Assembly (NCBI GenBank): GCA_945607605.1
Contig: CALYZE010000001.1
Span: forward strand, 1-64,000
Origin: an uncultured Bacteroides sp.
GTDB lineage: Bacteria > Bacteroidota > Bacteroidia > Bacteroidales > Bacteroidaceae
DNA length: 64,000 bases
Reading direction: 5' to 3'
Below the pieces are notes generated by a model, which saw only the letters and a list, made by a program, of their open reading frames with translations, did no database searches and was not told where the DNA came from. The position numbers and the translations under genes are program-made. Shown piece by piece: positions 1-10,700 of the stretch (the first letter of the stretch is position 1; each line of letters begins with the position of its first letter).

Positions 1-135
1 CCTCTTTTTATATTCTCTTCTAAGAATAAAAAGAAAGCACTTTCTGTGTCAGCCGGCAGCGGAGTAACGCTATACAGTTTACCTAATGGAAGTACTAAGA
101 AACAGCCTGTATTTACAGCGAGGATTTGTTTCTAA
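1..135 (+). CDS. C-terminal end of an unidentified protein (partial, 5' end outside window)
   Basis: Reading frame 1 is open from the first base to a TAA at 133-135 and encodes 44 residues ending in QPVFTARICF. I do not recognise the family, and the tail has no motif that names a function. It would converge on the HAD phosphatase, whose stop lies 42 bp further on. In that gap an imperfectly placed inverted repeat (AATCAAG at 148-154, CTTGATT at 172-178) could help end transcription from either side. An open frame this short at a window edge can occur by chance, so the call rests only on openness and convergent layout. Confidence 0.3.
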   Translation, partial: PLFIFSSKNKKKALSVSAGSGVTLYSLPNGSTKKQPVFTARICF

Positions 136-177
136 AAGCGGGTAGGTAATCAAGAAAAACTCCTACTGCACCTTGAT

Positions 178-963
178 TCATTCTTGCATAACTCCCCAAT
201 GTATCAGTGCATCTCGTATTCCATTTTCATCCACTGTTCCCGTCACATAATCGGCGGCGGCTTTTACAATATCAGAAGCATTTCCCATGGCTATTCCTGT
301 TCCAACGGCTCTGAGCATGGCAATATCGTTTCCTCCGTCACCAAAGGCAAGAGTTTGTGAAATGTCAAATCCATAGTAGGAAGCAAGCTCATTGATGCCA
401 ACAGCTTTGTTGATCCCTGCCACGTTGACATCTGCGAAGAATGGATTCCATCGAGAGATGGTAAGTCCGGGCAGTTGTGCCATCACCTTTTTCTCAGTTT
501 CTTCATCGCAATAAATACACAATTGGCAGCATTCACCTTTGGCAAACTCTTCTTCGATATCCACTACCGGTGGAACGGGATGGTCGACAAGTTTGGCAAG
601 TTCGATGACGGTAGGATTAATCTCATTGATAAGAATTCCTCTGTTTGTCTCAACTGCCAAAGGAAATCCATAATGTTTGGCAAGTTCTTGTACTTTGTAG
701 AAGTCCTCTTTGTCTATCAGTTTTTGAGAGATGGAAGTACCGTCTCTCAATACGCAGTTGGCACCGTTAAGAGCTATCACAGCTTCATAAGGAACTTCCT
801 CAATCTCGTGAAGATTGGTAAAGGGTCGTCCTGTTGCTATAATAACCTTGATGCCTAACTTGTGCACATGTCTTAGTGCTTCGATTGCCGATTGAGGTAC
901 GCGATGGGTATCAAAACTGACCAATGTCCCATCTACATCTAAAAATATTGCTTTTATCTTCAT
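178..963 (-). CDS. Cof-type HAD-IIB family phosphatase
   Basis: A 261-residue haloacid dehalogenase-fold hydrolase of the Cof/IIB subgroup, expected to be a cytosolic Mg2+-dependent phosphatase acting on sugar phosphates or similar small metabolites. Motif I is DVDGT at residues 9-13 with nucleophile Asp9 and acid/base Asp11. Motif II is the Thr44 of ATGRP, motif III is Lys186, and motif IV is GDGGND with Asp209 and Asp213. The long segment between motifs II and III (about 85-180) is the IIB cap that sets substrate choice. Length is normal for the family. It is a single gene on the minus strand. The substrate cannot be read from the sequence. Confidence 0.9.
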   Translation of the reverse strand: MKIKAIFLDVDGTLVSFDTHRVPQSAIEALRHVHKLGIKVIIATGRPFTNLHEIEEVPYEAVIALNGANCVLRDGTSISQKLIDKEDFYKVQELAKHYGFPLAVETNRGILINEINPTVIELAKLVDHPVPPVVDIEEEFAKGECCQLCIYCDEETEKKVMAQLPGLTISRWNPFFADVNVAGINKAVGINELASYYGFDISQTLAFGDGGNDIAMLRAVGTGIAMGNASDIVKAAADYVTGTVDENGIRDALIHWGVMQE

Positions 964-1063
964 AACAAAATGTCTTTTTTTAGTAGGAAAACCGGATTTT
1001 AAAATAGCATCTAAACCGTCTATTCTAAATAGGAGCGCAATGTCTACATAGAGATATTTTCAA

Positions 1064-1071
1064 CAAAGATA
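1064..1071 (-). promoter_or_regulatory. -7 promoter element for the HAD phosphatase
   Basis: On the minus strand this reads TATCTTTG, matching the Bacteroides -7 consensus TAnnTTTG, about 100 bp upstream of the phosphatase start. I see no clear TTTG -33 element at the usual 19-21 bp spacing, so this is a partial match. Confidence 0.4.
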
Positions 1072-1156
1072 CATATTCGTGTCCACATAGTCATGAAAAA
1101 GTACTTTTATGCTACAGTGAAAATGAAAAAAGAGAATAACGAATGAGACTTTTGTC

Positions 1157-1164
1157 TATCTTTG
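1157..1164 (+). promoter_or_regulatory. -7 promoter element for the sugar permease
   Basis: TATCTTTG matches the Bacteroides -7 consensus and lies 65 bp before the permease ATG. It is divergent from the phosphatase promoter about 90 bp away. No good -33 TTTG is present at the right distance. Confidence 0.45.
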
Positions 1165-1228
1165 CAGTCAAAATTAAAAAGACGTATCTGAAAACTACTA
1201 AAATCAGAAGCAGCTCTATTTTTATATT

Positions 1229-2449
1229 ATGAAACAAAAACAAATTCCATTAGTTGGTAAACAATATACAATCCCTTTTATATTGATTACTTCTCTCTTT
1301 TTCCTTTGGGGGTTTGCCCATGCTATTCTGAATGTATTGAACAAGCATTTTCAAGAGTTGCTTAGTATCTCAAAAGCTCATTCCGCATTTATTCAAGTAA
1401 CCATGTACATGGGATATTTTATCATGGCTATTCCTGCGGGACTGTTTATCAGCCGTTTTGGTTATCGCAGAGGGGTTGTTTTTGGATTGTTGCTTTACGG
1501 AATAGGGTCCTTGTTGTTCATTCCCGGACAACATTATTTATCGTTCAACCTTTTCTTATTTGCCCTGTTTGTGATTGGCTGCGGGCTGACTTTTCTCGAA
1601 ACGGCAGCCAATCCGTATGCCACAGAATTAGGTGCAAAAGAAACGGCAGCCAGTCGCCTGAACTTTGCCCAGTCTTTCAACGGATTGGGATGTATCTGTG
1701 CGCCGATTCTTGCCGGATTGCTTCTTTTTTCGGAAGATGGACAGATAGGATCGGGCAATGTGGCACTGCCCTATGTGTGCATGGGAGTTGTGGTGTTGAT
1801 GGCTGCCTTGGTCTTCTCCAGAATCAAACTGCCGGAGATAGAGCACAATGAAGAGATAGATGGAGCGGGCAATCGAGTAGGTTTGTGGTCGCATAAGCTT
1901 TTTATATTCGGATTAATGGCTCTTTTTGCCTATGAGGTTGGAGAGATCTCTATCAATAGTTTTTTTATTAACTATGTGGTAGAGCAGGGCTGGATGAATG
2001 CTCGTGAAGCTTCATTGGTACTCTCTTTCGGTGGATTAGGATTGTTCATGATGGGACGTTTCATAGGTAGTTGGATTATGGGACGTGTTCGGGCGGAAAA
2101 GATGTTGCTGGTATGTGCTACGGGAACCGTGATTACTACTTCGCTGGTTTTATTAGATATAGGCTTGGTGTCATTAGTAGCTTTGTTATGTGGCTACGCC
2201 TTTGAGGCCATCATGTTTCCTACGATATTTGCTCTTTCACTGCGAGGTTTGGGTAACCATACGAAGCGAGCTTCTTCTTTTTTGATGATGACTCCGGTGG
2301 GTGGAGTGGTAGGTCCTTTATTGATGGGAGTAGTTGCTGACCATTCCACCATGGTCATGGCATTCATTGTCCCTTTGGTGGCCTATTGCGTGGTATGGGG
2401 ATATGCTCGTAAAATGACGACAGTTGCTGTTAAGGTAAATAGAAGATGA
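1229..2449 (+). CDS. Sugar:H+ symporter of the MFS fucose permease (FucP/GluP) family
   Basis: A 406-residue inner-membrane transporter with about 12 hydrophobic segments. The N-terminal pattern (FFLWGFAHAILN, then GYFIMAIPAGL and FLETAANPYA) is typical of the FHS subfamily that includes L-fucose permease and the glucose/galactose transporter. These proteins import a monosaccharide with a proton. No sugar-catabolic gene lies beside it, so the substrate (fucose, glucose, galactose or another hexose) cannot be fixed. Length is standard (400-440). It appears monocistronic, with its own upstream -7 element and a 145-bp gap to the next gene. Confidence 0.88.
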   Translation: MKQKQIPLVGKQYTIPFILITSLFFLWGFAHAILNVLNKHFQELLSISKAHSAFIQVTMYMGYFIMAIPAGLFISRFGYRRGVVFGLLLYGIGSLLFIPGQHYLSFNLFLFALFVIGCGLTFLETAANPYATELGAKETAASRLNFAQSFNGLGCICAPILAGLLLFSEDGQIGSGNVALPYVCMGVVVLMAALVFSRIKLPEIEHNEEIDGAGNRVGLWSHKLFIFGLMALFAYEVGEISINSFFINYVVEQGWMNAREASLVLSFGGLGLFMMGRFIGSWIMGRVRAEKMLLVCATGTVITTSLVLLDIGLVSLVALLCGYAFEAIMFPTIFALSLRGLGNHTKRASSFLMMTPVGGVVGPLLMGVVADHSTMVMAFIVPLVAYCVVWGYARKMTTVAVKVNRR

Positions 2450-2505
2450 TGGGTTGCGTTCATTTGTCTTTCATTCGCTGATAAATGAAATATTTCTTTG
2501 CAAAC

Positions 2506-2538
2506 TTGCATGAATTAGTTATAAATCGGTTACATTTG
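2506..2538 (+). promoter_or_regulatory. Promoter of the uxs-kinase operon
   Basis: TTG at 2506-2508, 22 bp, then TACATTTG at 2531-2538. The -7 element is a full consensus match. The spacing is one base above the usual range. Transcription should begin near 2545, giving a leader of about 50 nt. Confidence 0.5.
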
Positions 2539-2594
2539 TCAGCATAAACAAAGCAAACAAGTATCATACGACAAACTATGGCGTAAAAAAGTAT

Positions 2595-3557
2595 ATGAAA
2601 ACAATTTTGGTTAGCGGAGGTGCCGGTTTTATAGGCTCCCATCTATGTACACGACTCATAAATGATGGGCAAAAAGTAATTTGTTTAGATAACCTTTTTA
2701 CGGGATCTGAAGAGAATATTACGCATCTAAAAGACCATCCTCTTTTTGAATTTGTATGTAAGGATGTAGAATATCCTTACGAAGCCGTTGTGGACGAAAT
2801 TTACAACTTGGCTTGTCCTGCTTCTCCCATCCATTATCAACATGATGCCATAAAGACTATAAAGACCTCTGTGCTGGGCGCCATCAATTTATTGGAACTG
2901 GCAAAGAAAACAAATGCCAAGATTTTACAGGCCTCGACCAGTGAGGTTTATGGTGATCCGGAGGTCCACCCGCAACAAGAAAGTTATTGGGGGAATGTGA
3001 ATCCGATAGGCATTCGTTCTTGTTATGATGAAGGGAAACGCTGTGCAGAGACTCTATTCATGGATTATCATCGCCAAAATGGATTACGCATCAAAATTAT
3101 ACGTATATTCAATACATACGGTCCACGAATGTTGCCGAATGATGGAAGAGTGGTATCTAATTTTGTAGTACAGGCCTTGCAGAACAAAGATATTACGATC
3201 TATGGTTCAGGCAAGCAAACACGAAGCTTTCAGTATGTGGACGATTTGGTAGAGGGGATGGTTCGGATGATGAACACGGAAGATGACTTTATCGGTCCTA
3301 TCAACCTGGGCAACCCCAATGAATTCTCTATTTTAGAACTGGCCCAAAAGATCATTAAATTCACAAACTCTAATTCACAACTCATATTTAAACCTTTGCC
3401 TCACGATGACCCCAAACAGCGAAAGCCGGACATCACCTTGGCTAAGACTAAACTAAAGTGGAATCCTACCATTGAACTGGAAGAAGGATTGCACCACATG
3501 ATCGAATATTTTAAAGAACATCCGTTACTAACTCAATCAATTGGAAAAACAAGATAG
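2595..3557 (+). CDS. uxs: UDP-glucuronate decarboxylase (UDP-xylose synthase)
   Basis: A 320-residue extended short-chain dehydrogenase that oxidises, decarboxylates and re-reduces UDP-glucuronate to UDP-xylose in the cytosol, supplying nucleotide sugar for surface polysaccharide or glycan decoration. The NAD-binding GGAGFIG is at residues 8-14. The segment CPASPIHYQ and the catalytic YxxxK within SCYDEGKR are characteristic of this family rather than of dTDP-glucose dehydratase or GalE. The C-terminal half carries the sugar-nucleotide segments seen in UXS ([13 protein letters not shown]). The stop lies 4 bp before the start of the receiver-kinase gene, so the two are co-transcribed. Confidence 0.9.
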   Translation: MKTILVSGGAGFIGSHLCTRLINDGQKVICLDNLFTGSEENITHLKDHPLFEFVCKDVEYPYEAVVDEIYNLACPASPIHYQHDAIKTIKTSVLGAINLLELAKKTNAKILQASTSEVYGDPEVHPQQESYWGNVNPIGIRSCYDEGKRCAETLFMDYHRQNGLRIKIIRIFNTYGPRMLPNDGRVVSNFVVQALQNKDITIYGSGKQTRSFQYVDDLVEGMVRMMNTEDDFIGPINLGNPNEFSILELAQKIIKFTNSNSQLIFKPLPHDDPKQRKPDITLAKTKLKWNPTIELEEGLHHMIEYFKEHPLLTQSIGKTR

Positions 3558-3561
3558 CAAA

Positions 3562-4689
3562 ATGAACATGGAAATAAACCCCTCGGAGTATAAAATTCTG
3601 ATCGTTGACGATGTATTGTCAAACGTATTGTTGTTGAAAGTGCTTCTGACAAATGAAAATTTTACAATCGCTACTGCCAATAACGGACAGCAGGCATTGG
3701 AACAAGTAGATAAAGAAAGTCCGGATTTGATCTTGCTGGATGTAATGATGCCCGACATGAGTGGCTTTGAAGTGGCTCAACGTCTGAAGGAGAATCCTAA
3801 TACGGCAGAGATTCCTATCATCTTTCTGACAGCACTAAACAGTACCACTGATATTGTGCAAGGCTTTCAGGTGGGTGCCAACGACTTCATCTCCAAACCT
3901 TTCAATAAAGAAGAACTGATTATTCGTGTTTCTCATCAGGTCTCTTTGGTTGCTGCCAAACGTCTGATTTTGAGCAAAACCGAAGAATTGGAACGCACCA
4001 TTGCCGCTCGCGACAAGTTGTATTCCGTTATTGCGCATGACCTTCGCTCTCCAATGGGATCCATCAAAATGGTATTGAACATGTTGATACTCAATCTACC
4101 TATTGAGAAAATAGGCCACGAGATGTATGATCTGCTTACTCAGGCTAATCAGACCACGGAAGATGTTTTTGCGTTGTTGGATAATCTGCTGAAGTGGACG
4201 AAGAGTCAGATAGGCAAGATGAATGTTGTCTTCCAAGATGTCAACCTTGTGGAGGTAGTGGATAGTGTTATTGAAATATTCAAAATGGTAGCTTCTGTAA
4301 AGAAGGTTGCCATCCGTGTGGAAACACCGAAGCAGATGTTTGTCTATGCAGATATTGACATGCTGAAGACGGTGATACGCAATTTGCTAAGCAATGCTCT
4401 CAAATTCAGCCATGAAGGATCTGAAATCATCTTGAGAATCGAACAAACGGATGATAAAGTGGTTGTTTCAGTACAAGATTATGGCTGTGGCATCAGTGAA
4501 GAGGGACAGCAGAAACTGTTGCATGCCGACACACATTTCAGTACATACGGCACAAACAATGAAGAAGGTTCGGGATTGGGCTTGCTTTTGTGTCAAGACT
4601 TTGTCTTGAAGAATAATGGCAAACTGTGGTTTACTTCACAGGAAGGAGAAGGTACTACATTTAGCTTCTCTCTGCCACTGAAAAAATAA
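3562..4689 (+). CDS. Soluble receiver-histidine kinase hybrid (REC-HisKA-HATPase)
   Basis: About 375 residues with no membrane segment. An N-terminal receiver domain (residues 10-130) has the acidic pair in IVDDV, phosphoacceptor Asp60 and conserved Lys112. A short coiled linker leads to a HisKA domain with His159 in the IAHDLRSP box, then an HATPase domain ending in the GSGLGL ATP lid. This receiver-first order is the reverse of the usual hybrid kinase. It suggests that phosphorylation of the receiver by another kinase controls the output kinase. I chose ATG 3562 over an in-frame TTG at 3541 that would overlap uxs. Its partner and target are not in the window. Confidence 0.88.
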   Translation: MNMEINPSEYKILIVDDVLSNVLLLKVLLTNENFTIATANNGQQALEQVDKESPDLILLDVMMPDMSGFEVAQRLKENPNTAEIPIIFLTALNSTTDIVQGFQVGANDFISKPFNKEELIIRVSHQVSLVAAKRLILSKTEELERTIAARDKLYSVIAHDLRSPMGSIKMVLNMLILNLPIEKIGHEMYDLLTQANQTTEDVFALLDNLLKWTKSQIGKMNVVFQDVNLVEVVDSVIEIFKMVASVKKVAIRVETPKQMFVYADIDMLKTVIRNLLSNALKFSHEGSEIILRIEQTDDKVVVSVQDYGCGISEEGQQKLLHADTHFSTYGTNNEEGSGLGLLLCQDFVLKNNGKLWFTSQEGEGTTFSFSLPLKK

Positions 4690-4693
4690 AATA

Positions 4694-4745
4694 CTTCCTC
4701 CCCCTTAACTTTTCTCTCAAGGAAAAAAGCTGTGGGGGGGGGAAG
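4694..4745. terminator. Possible bidirectional terminator hairpin containing a 9-G run
   Basis: CTTCCTCCCCC at 4694-4704 can pair with GGGGGGGGAAG at 4735-4745 across a 30-nt loop. It lies between the converging kinase gene (stop 4689) and addB (stop at 4751). The loop is long and there is no clean U-run, so terminator function is uncertain. The G run at 4734-4742 is the longest G homopolymer I noticed in the window. Confidence 0.4.
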
Positions 4746-4750
4746 AACTT

Positions 4751-7639
4751 TCATCGCTTACATAAGCTACGGAAGTCACAGTATTCACATAACTTCGTAT
4801 TTTCAGTCTGGTCGAACGGTGCTTCCGGACTAAAGATTTCATGCAGCAGTTTTTCTAATCTTTCACGGAATTCGTCTTCATAAAAGACAAAGTTATTCAC
4901 CGGCATCTTAGCTTGACGAGCTTCTCCCATTTCAATGACCGGAGAGTAGCTTTCGGATGCTGCCCGGTGGATGTAGAGCAGAGAAGGAGCCACTTTGAGC
5001 GGTTGCTTGCGACATAGGATAGCGGCATACAAGAAGGTCTGGAAAATATAGTTCGGGCGGTTGTCGGCAGGGGTAAACAGTTGCTCTATATTTACAGGCG
5101 TCTTAGGAGTTCCACCGGTCTTATAATCTACAATACGGAGGGTGTCTTCCTTGCTGTCTAAACGGTCAACAGTTCCACCTATCTTCAACAATAATTTTCC
5201 TAAAGAGGTTTCAATCTCCATCACTTCCTCCACTTCTTTTTCCATTCCTTCCATGCAGAAAGGCGTGTATTGCAGATCGTTTCTCAAAAGCTGACGCAGA
5301 TAAAAAGCGATGACTTTAGAGTGAATCAGTTGCGTACCATTGTATTCAGGTTGTTCCGTTGGAGAAACATGGAAGAACTTCTCTTTAAATGCATTGTCTA
5401 CATAACTCTGTAACTTTACATCATTCTTCAACAAAGCTTCGAGATCTTCCTTTCGCACTTCCTTATGATGGGCAGTAAGGTCTCTATATACCAACTCGGC
5501 GGAGTAGTGGAAGATAGTTCCGAACAACGCAGAATCAATCTCTGCACTGACCTCTTCGGGAGCTTTCAGCTTGGCTACATAACGGTAGTAAAACTTCAGT
5601 CTGCAATCCAGATACGTGTTGAGGGCAGAGGGTGAAAATAAAGCCTTGGGATGTTGTTGAATATGATAAATGCGGTGCATCCTTTCCAGTATTTCCGGAG
5701 TTTTGAGGATACTGATCTCTCGCGTTTGTTGTGGAGATTGTCCCGCTTCGAGGTACTCACGTGAGATTTCATGCGGAGATTCTACCAGAAATTGCAGCAT
5801 AAAACGAGACATTTCACCCCGATTCAGTCCGTCGGAGGTGGTATTGTATAGTAAAGTGACGTTCTCTGCACGCTGAATGAGACGATAGAAGTAATAGGCA
5901 TAGACCGCATTCTTATGTTCAATGGTCGTCATTCCGAAAGCCTTCCGCAGGTTATAGGGAATGAAGGAAGAGTCACTTCCGGCTTTGGGAAGCTGTCCCT
6001 CGTTAAGGGATAACAGAATCAAGTTGCGGAAATCGAGGTTACGTGTTTCCAATACTCCCATCACTTGCATTCCAATAGCAGGTTCCCCGTGGAAAGGAAT
6101 GTTGGCAGAAGTCAGCAGGCGGTTCATCAAACGTTTCAAAGTATCCATTTTCACACTGCCCAGTTCTCCGGTATCAATCAGATTGACCAGCCGGTTGATG
6201 AGGGTGTAACTCTTAAACAAGGATTCACGATAGAGTTGGTTGAAGATATCTTCCGCATCTTTTTCCTGACGGTAGATGACAGCTACTTCGCGGAGTAAAT
6301 CGGTGAGATAGCGACAAAGGGGAGAGATGCCGTTCTGTGGGGTAAAGACTTGCTCAAGAAAAGCGTCTTGCTTCAGTTCGGAAGGAAGCGGGTAGAAGCG
6401 GTTGTCTTGTGTCAACTGTTGCTCCAGTCCTTCGGCCGCCGAAGAAAGCTGACGGGTATAAGGATGCTTCAAAACAGAAAGTACGGCTTCATAAGTATAC
6501 CGACCGCTATTACTGCGATAACCGGTAGTTTGCAGTTCCACAAGAGAGTTGATGAAGCTGTACACCGGAGTTTGTGCCAACGGAAAACCCATAGTGATGT
6601 TGACATTCTGTACCTCCGAAGGGATCGAATGAAGAACAGGCAGCAACAAGGTTTCATTACAGAGGACAATGGCATTCTCTTTTTCTTTAAACAACGAGTC
6701 AGATTTCATTTCCCTTATCCACTCAGGAAGGTAACGAGCTTGTGCATTCTCGGTAGATGCAGAAATGAAACGTACCTGCTTGGGTTTGCGCAACACATCG
6801 AAGGCTGTTTCCGGCAGTTGATTAGGAAAAATCTTCAGATTGCGGAGAATAAACTCACCGGCTTCATGCGTATAGGGTGGTTTCTGTTCGCGAGGCAAGC
6901 GAGTATAGAACACATCATAATCCCAATAGAACAGAGCCTTGCCTGCCTTTTGCAAGCGGAGGAAAAATTCAGTCTCCACCTTATTGAGGACATTGAATCC
7001 TACAAACACATATCGTTCGTAAGGCAGGTCATCGGTCACCAATTGTTCCATGACATTGCGATACATCATCCCCTCGTAGGCAATGCCGAGTTCGGCAAGG
7101 TTTTTACGGTAATTGCGGTAGATATCTCCCAATTTATCCCACAGTGAAATGAATTTTGTTTTCAGTTCCGTACGCTTTTCGAGGGAGAAATTTTGGAAGA
7201 ACTGCCGAATGGCTTCCTCTTGCTCTTTGTCGAGAAAATCATAATCATCCATGATACTCTTCAAGTCTTGCAAATTAGTGAAGAGCTTATCGGCATCAAC
7301 AAGGTTCTTGTCCACGTCGTCGAAGTCACTGATAAGCAGCTCTCCCCAGAAGTAGAAATCGTCCAGAGTTTCTTCACTATGAGTTTCCTCACGGAACACC
7401 TTATAAAGTTCGCATACCAAGCGTATGGAGTCTCCGAGTTTGAAAGGGGAGAGTTGGCGAAACAGATCACTGATGCTGACATAAGCAGGCGACCATAACG
7501 GACGGTCGGATTCTGCTGCCAGGTATTCGTTAAAAAACAGACTGGCTCGTTTATTCGGAAAGACGATGGCTGTGCGCGATAAGTCGTTTCCTATTTTTGA
7601 ATAAAGGTCATGAGCGACCAGTTGGAGGAATGTTTCCAT
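4751..7639 (-). CDS. addB: AddB-like subunit of the AddAB helicase-nuclease
   Basis: A 962-residue protein with a UvrD/Rep-like N-terminal fold and a C-terminal RecB-type PD-(D/E)XK nuclease (the VDYKTG motif near residue 845). Four cysteines typical of the AddB iron-sulfur nuclease are present: one in the YLDCRLKFYY segment and three at the extreme C-terminus (Cys951, Cys954, Cys960). Partnered with AddA it resects double-strand DNA breaks for RecA loading. The N-terminus lacks the GxxGxGKT P-loop found in Bacillus AddB, so this subunit is probably not a motor. It is the last gene of uvrB-addA-addB, with a 91-bp gap after addA. Confidence 0.85.
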   Translation of the reverse strand: METFLQLVAHDLYSKIGNDLSRTAIVFPNKRASLFFNEYLAAESDRPLWSPAYVSISDLFRQLSPFKLGDSIRLVCELYKVFREETHSEETLDDFYFWGELLISDFDDVDKNLVDADKLFTNLQDLKSIMDDYDFLDKEQEEAIRQFFQNFSLEKRTELKTKFISLWDKLGDIYRNYRKNLAELGIAYEGMMYRNVMEQLVTDDLPYERYVFVGFNVLNKVETEFFLRLQKAGKALFYWDYDVFYTRLPREQKPPYTHEAGEFILRNLKIFPNQLPETAFDVLRKPKQVRFISASTENAQARYLPEWIREMKSDSLFKEKENAIVLCNETLLLPVLHSIPSEVQNVNITMGFPLAQTPVYSFINSLVELQTTGYRSNSGRYTYEAVLSVLKHPYTRQLSSAAEGLEQQLTQDNRFYPLPSELKQDAFLEQVFTPQNGISPLCRYLTDLLREVAVIYRQEKDAEDIFNQLYRESLFKSYTLINRLVNLIDTGELGSVKMDTLKRLMNRLLTSANIPFHGEPAIGMQVMGVLETRNLDFRNLILLSLNEGQLPKAGSDSSFIPYNLRKAFGMTTIEHKNAVYAYYFYRLIQRAENVTLLYNTTSDGLNRGEMSRFMLQFLVESPHEISREYLEAGQSPQQTREISILKTPEILERMHRIYHIQQHPKALFSPSALNTYLDCRLKFYYRYVAKLKAPEEVSAEIDSALFGTIFHYSAELVYRDLTAHHKEVRKEDLEALLKNDVKLQSYVDNAFKEKFFHVSPTEQPEYNGTQLIHSKVIAFYLRQLLRNDLQYTPFCMEGMEKEVEEVMEIETSLGKLLLKIGGTVDRLDSKEDTLRIVDYKTGGTPKTPVNIEQLFTPADNRPNYIFQTFLYAAILCRKQPLKVAPSLLYIHRAASESYSPVIEMGEARQAKMPVNNFVFYEDEFRERLEKLLHEIFSPEAPFDQTENTKLCEYCDFRSLCKR

Positions 7640-7730
7640 GTGTTTTGTCTATCATTGCTGCCCGACTCGGATTACAATAGATGTAAAGGGCACTTACATT
7701 ATAAGTAATGAGTCGTAACAATATATGTTA

Positions 7731-10700
7731 TTATTGGGATACTTTTTCTATCATTTCTTCTTCTACATACCATAGGTAACCTTGGATACTTTCGGAGGAG
7801 TAACCCATGCGTGCGAGCAGTTGCATATATCCTTGCACCTGTTTGTTGTATTTCTTGTTGGGCTTACCAAACTTGAAGTCCACCACTACAATCTCTCCAT
7901 TGCGCATCATGACACGGTCGGGACGTCGGGTACGCAGCTCTCCGTTCTCTTGCCAAATGATGTCGCATTCGTTGAAAAGCTGCCAATGGCCCGAATACCA
8001 ATCTTTCACTTGAGGCAGGGAGAAAGCACGTTCAGTAAGTTCACGTATTTCGTCTTCCGTTTCCGTACGCCCGATAATACCTTCGAAGACAAGTTGGGTG
8101 ATGGCATTGTCAATATCCTCCTCCGTATCGATGGCAGAGAATAAAGTATGAAGCAAGCGCCCACGGTTGATAAAACGTTGGCTGGATTCGGCTTCATCTA
8201 CCCCCGCTATGAAATCGGTTGACCGATTGGACTGGCGGAATTCAATGTCATGAAGCATACTTTCCATATGAACAGGCAACTTGGTTGGCTTTTGTGCGAG
8301 CTTGTTTGTCTCTTTCTTTTCCTCCTGAACGCGTGTTCCGTCCTTCTGTACCTTACTTTCTCCCGACAAACAGGGGGAGGAAGAGGGACAGAGCGTGCCA
8401 CTCTCATAGACGGCTGTTTCTTCATCCCAGCTACCGATCCCTTTATCAGCTATTTGCGGCAAGGCGTTGGCAAGAAGTTCAGAAATCGTATGACTCTGTT
8501 CTTTCCGGCTCCAAAGAATCAGATTCTTTCCGGCACGGGTAAAGGCCACATAGAGTAGATTCAGATTATCCACCCAAAGTTGCAGACGTTCGTGTAGGTA
8601 ATGGGGACGATAGACAGACTCTGCCATCGTGGCGGAATAGGTCACAGGAATCAGACTCAACGCATTGTAAGGAGATTCGGATGCGGTGCACCATACCAAC
8701 TGATTATGGGTCTCATTCTCCAGCTTCCAGTCGCAAAAGGGGATAAGCACGGTGTGAAACTCCAATCCTTTTGATTTGTGAATGGATAAAATACGAATGC
8801 CATCCATCTCACCGCTGGGTATGGTTTTGCTGCAAAGAGTTTCTTCCCAATACTTAATAAAGCTACTCAAGTCGGAAGAGTTACTCTGTAAATACTCTGT
8901 TACGGCATCGAAAAAGGAGAAGAGATAGGCATCCTGTTTTTCGATACGGTTCATTTTGAAGATGCTGAACAATTCTTCTAAAAGTTCGTATAGAGGCATT
9001 AGACTTAAACGATCTATACACGCAGTGAAAGCTTCGGGAAGCGTCTCTTCGGAAGAGCCGGCAAATAAAGGATCCCAATCCTTGACTTCCTCGTCTTTTG
9101 TGGGCTCCATCAGCTTATAGTTAGCCATCAGTGAAGCGCTTGAAATTTTATCTTCCGGATTGGACAAGCATCGCAAAGCATCCATCAACATACAGATGGC
9201 CAGCGAAGCATCCAGTCGGAAGGCTTCGTCGGAAACAATCGGCAGTTGAAGCTCTTTATCGAAGTAATCGGCGATAGGAGGAATGTTCTTGTTTTTACGG
9301 ACAAGGATGGTGATATCATTCAGTTGTACGCCGGCTGCCAATAAGGTTTGCACCTCTTGACCCATGGCAAGGAGCGTCTGCTCAGTATAGTTATGCTCTT
9401 CATCCGGTTCAAGAAAGGAGGCTTTGACGTAGCCACGTTCTGTCTCTTTAGGAGATTCTTGTATCACATCGGCATACGCATGTTGCAGGGGGTAACAATC
9501 TTCTTTCAACTCATCAACATGCAGGGTGTTGAGGTAATCTACGGCAGCCGTAAACACCTCGTTGTTGAAGCGAATGATAGTAGTCTCGCTTCGTCTGTTT
9601 GTTTTCAGAGTCTCTACACGAATGGGAAACTCACTGCTTTCGTCCAAGCCGTTTAAGATGCCCCAATCACCGTTACGCCAGCGATAAATAGATTGCTTCA
9701 CATCTCCTACAATCAGACTGTCGGCTCCTTGTGAAAGTCCTTCGAGCAGTAGTAAACGAAAATTATCCCATTGCATGCGACTGGTATCCTGAAACTCATC
9801 AATCATTACATTGCGTATATTGGCTCCGATTTTTTCGAATACGAAAGAGGAGTCACCTTCGCGCACTAACTGATGCAACAAAGCGTTGGTGTCTGAGAGG
9901 AGGAAACGGTTGTGTTCTCTGTTCAGTGTGCGAACCTCTTCATCGATATGATTCAGAAGCTGCAATTTATTGAGATGTTGCAAGGAAAGCCGACAACTGT
10001 TTACTACGCGGTTCTTCTCCGGACGGAGTCTCTCTGCATCTTGTAGAAGTGGTATCAAACAACTCTCTGCCAATGGCATAATTTCACTTTTGCGCTTCGA
10101 GGTCTTGGCTGCCCAATTTGAAGCAGAAGACAGACAGTTTTGCAGGGTGACATTTATCACCTCTTTGTCAGTCAGCTTCCCGTCTCTAAGCTTACGGAAA
10201 TAACTGCCGATGCCGCGTGAGCCGTTTTTTAAATCTTCCGGAACCAAAGCATGGCCTTCGAGTTCGCCTTCAAACTGGTCATAGAAACCTTTCATTTGTT
10301 CCAGCGCCTCGTTTTCCATCTCACGCAATACATCCCGGTAGAGTTTCAGAGTCTCCGGAGTGCGGAGGCAATGTCGCAATTCTTCGCCACGCTCTATGTA
10401 ACTTTCATCAAAAATGTTTCGTCCAAAGCCTTTCACTTCGTTGGATACATTCCACCGTTTGTCATCAGTGATACGTTCATAGATATAGTCTAACAACCAC
10501 GCCAATACAGGCGAAGTAGGAGTCAGCTTTTCGATGAGGCTGTCTACGGCATCACTCAGCACTTCCGTATTGTTTAGTTCAATGTTGAGGTTGGGGCTTA
10601 ACTCCAATTCTCGTGCAAGGTTTCTCATCACAGACTGGAAGAATGAGTCGATGGTCTCTACGCGAAAACGGCTGTAGTCATGCAACATATATTGCAGGGC

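Noticed and set aside
3541..3561. Upstream TTG start for the receiver-kinase gene
   Set aside because: It would overlap uxs by 17 bp, and two ATG codons (3562, 3568) lie at the natural domain start.
6350..7147. 265-codon open frame on the plus strand
   Set aside because: Antisense to addB and without recognisable domains. A shadow of a long coding gene.
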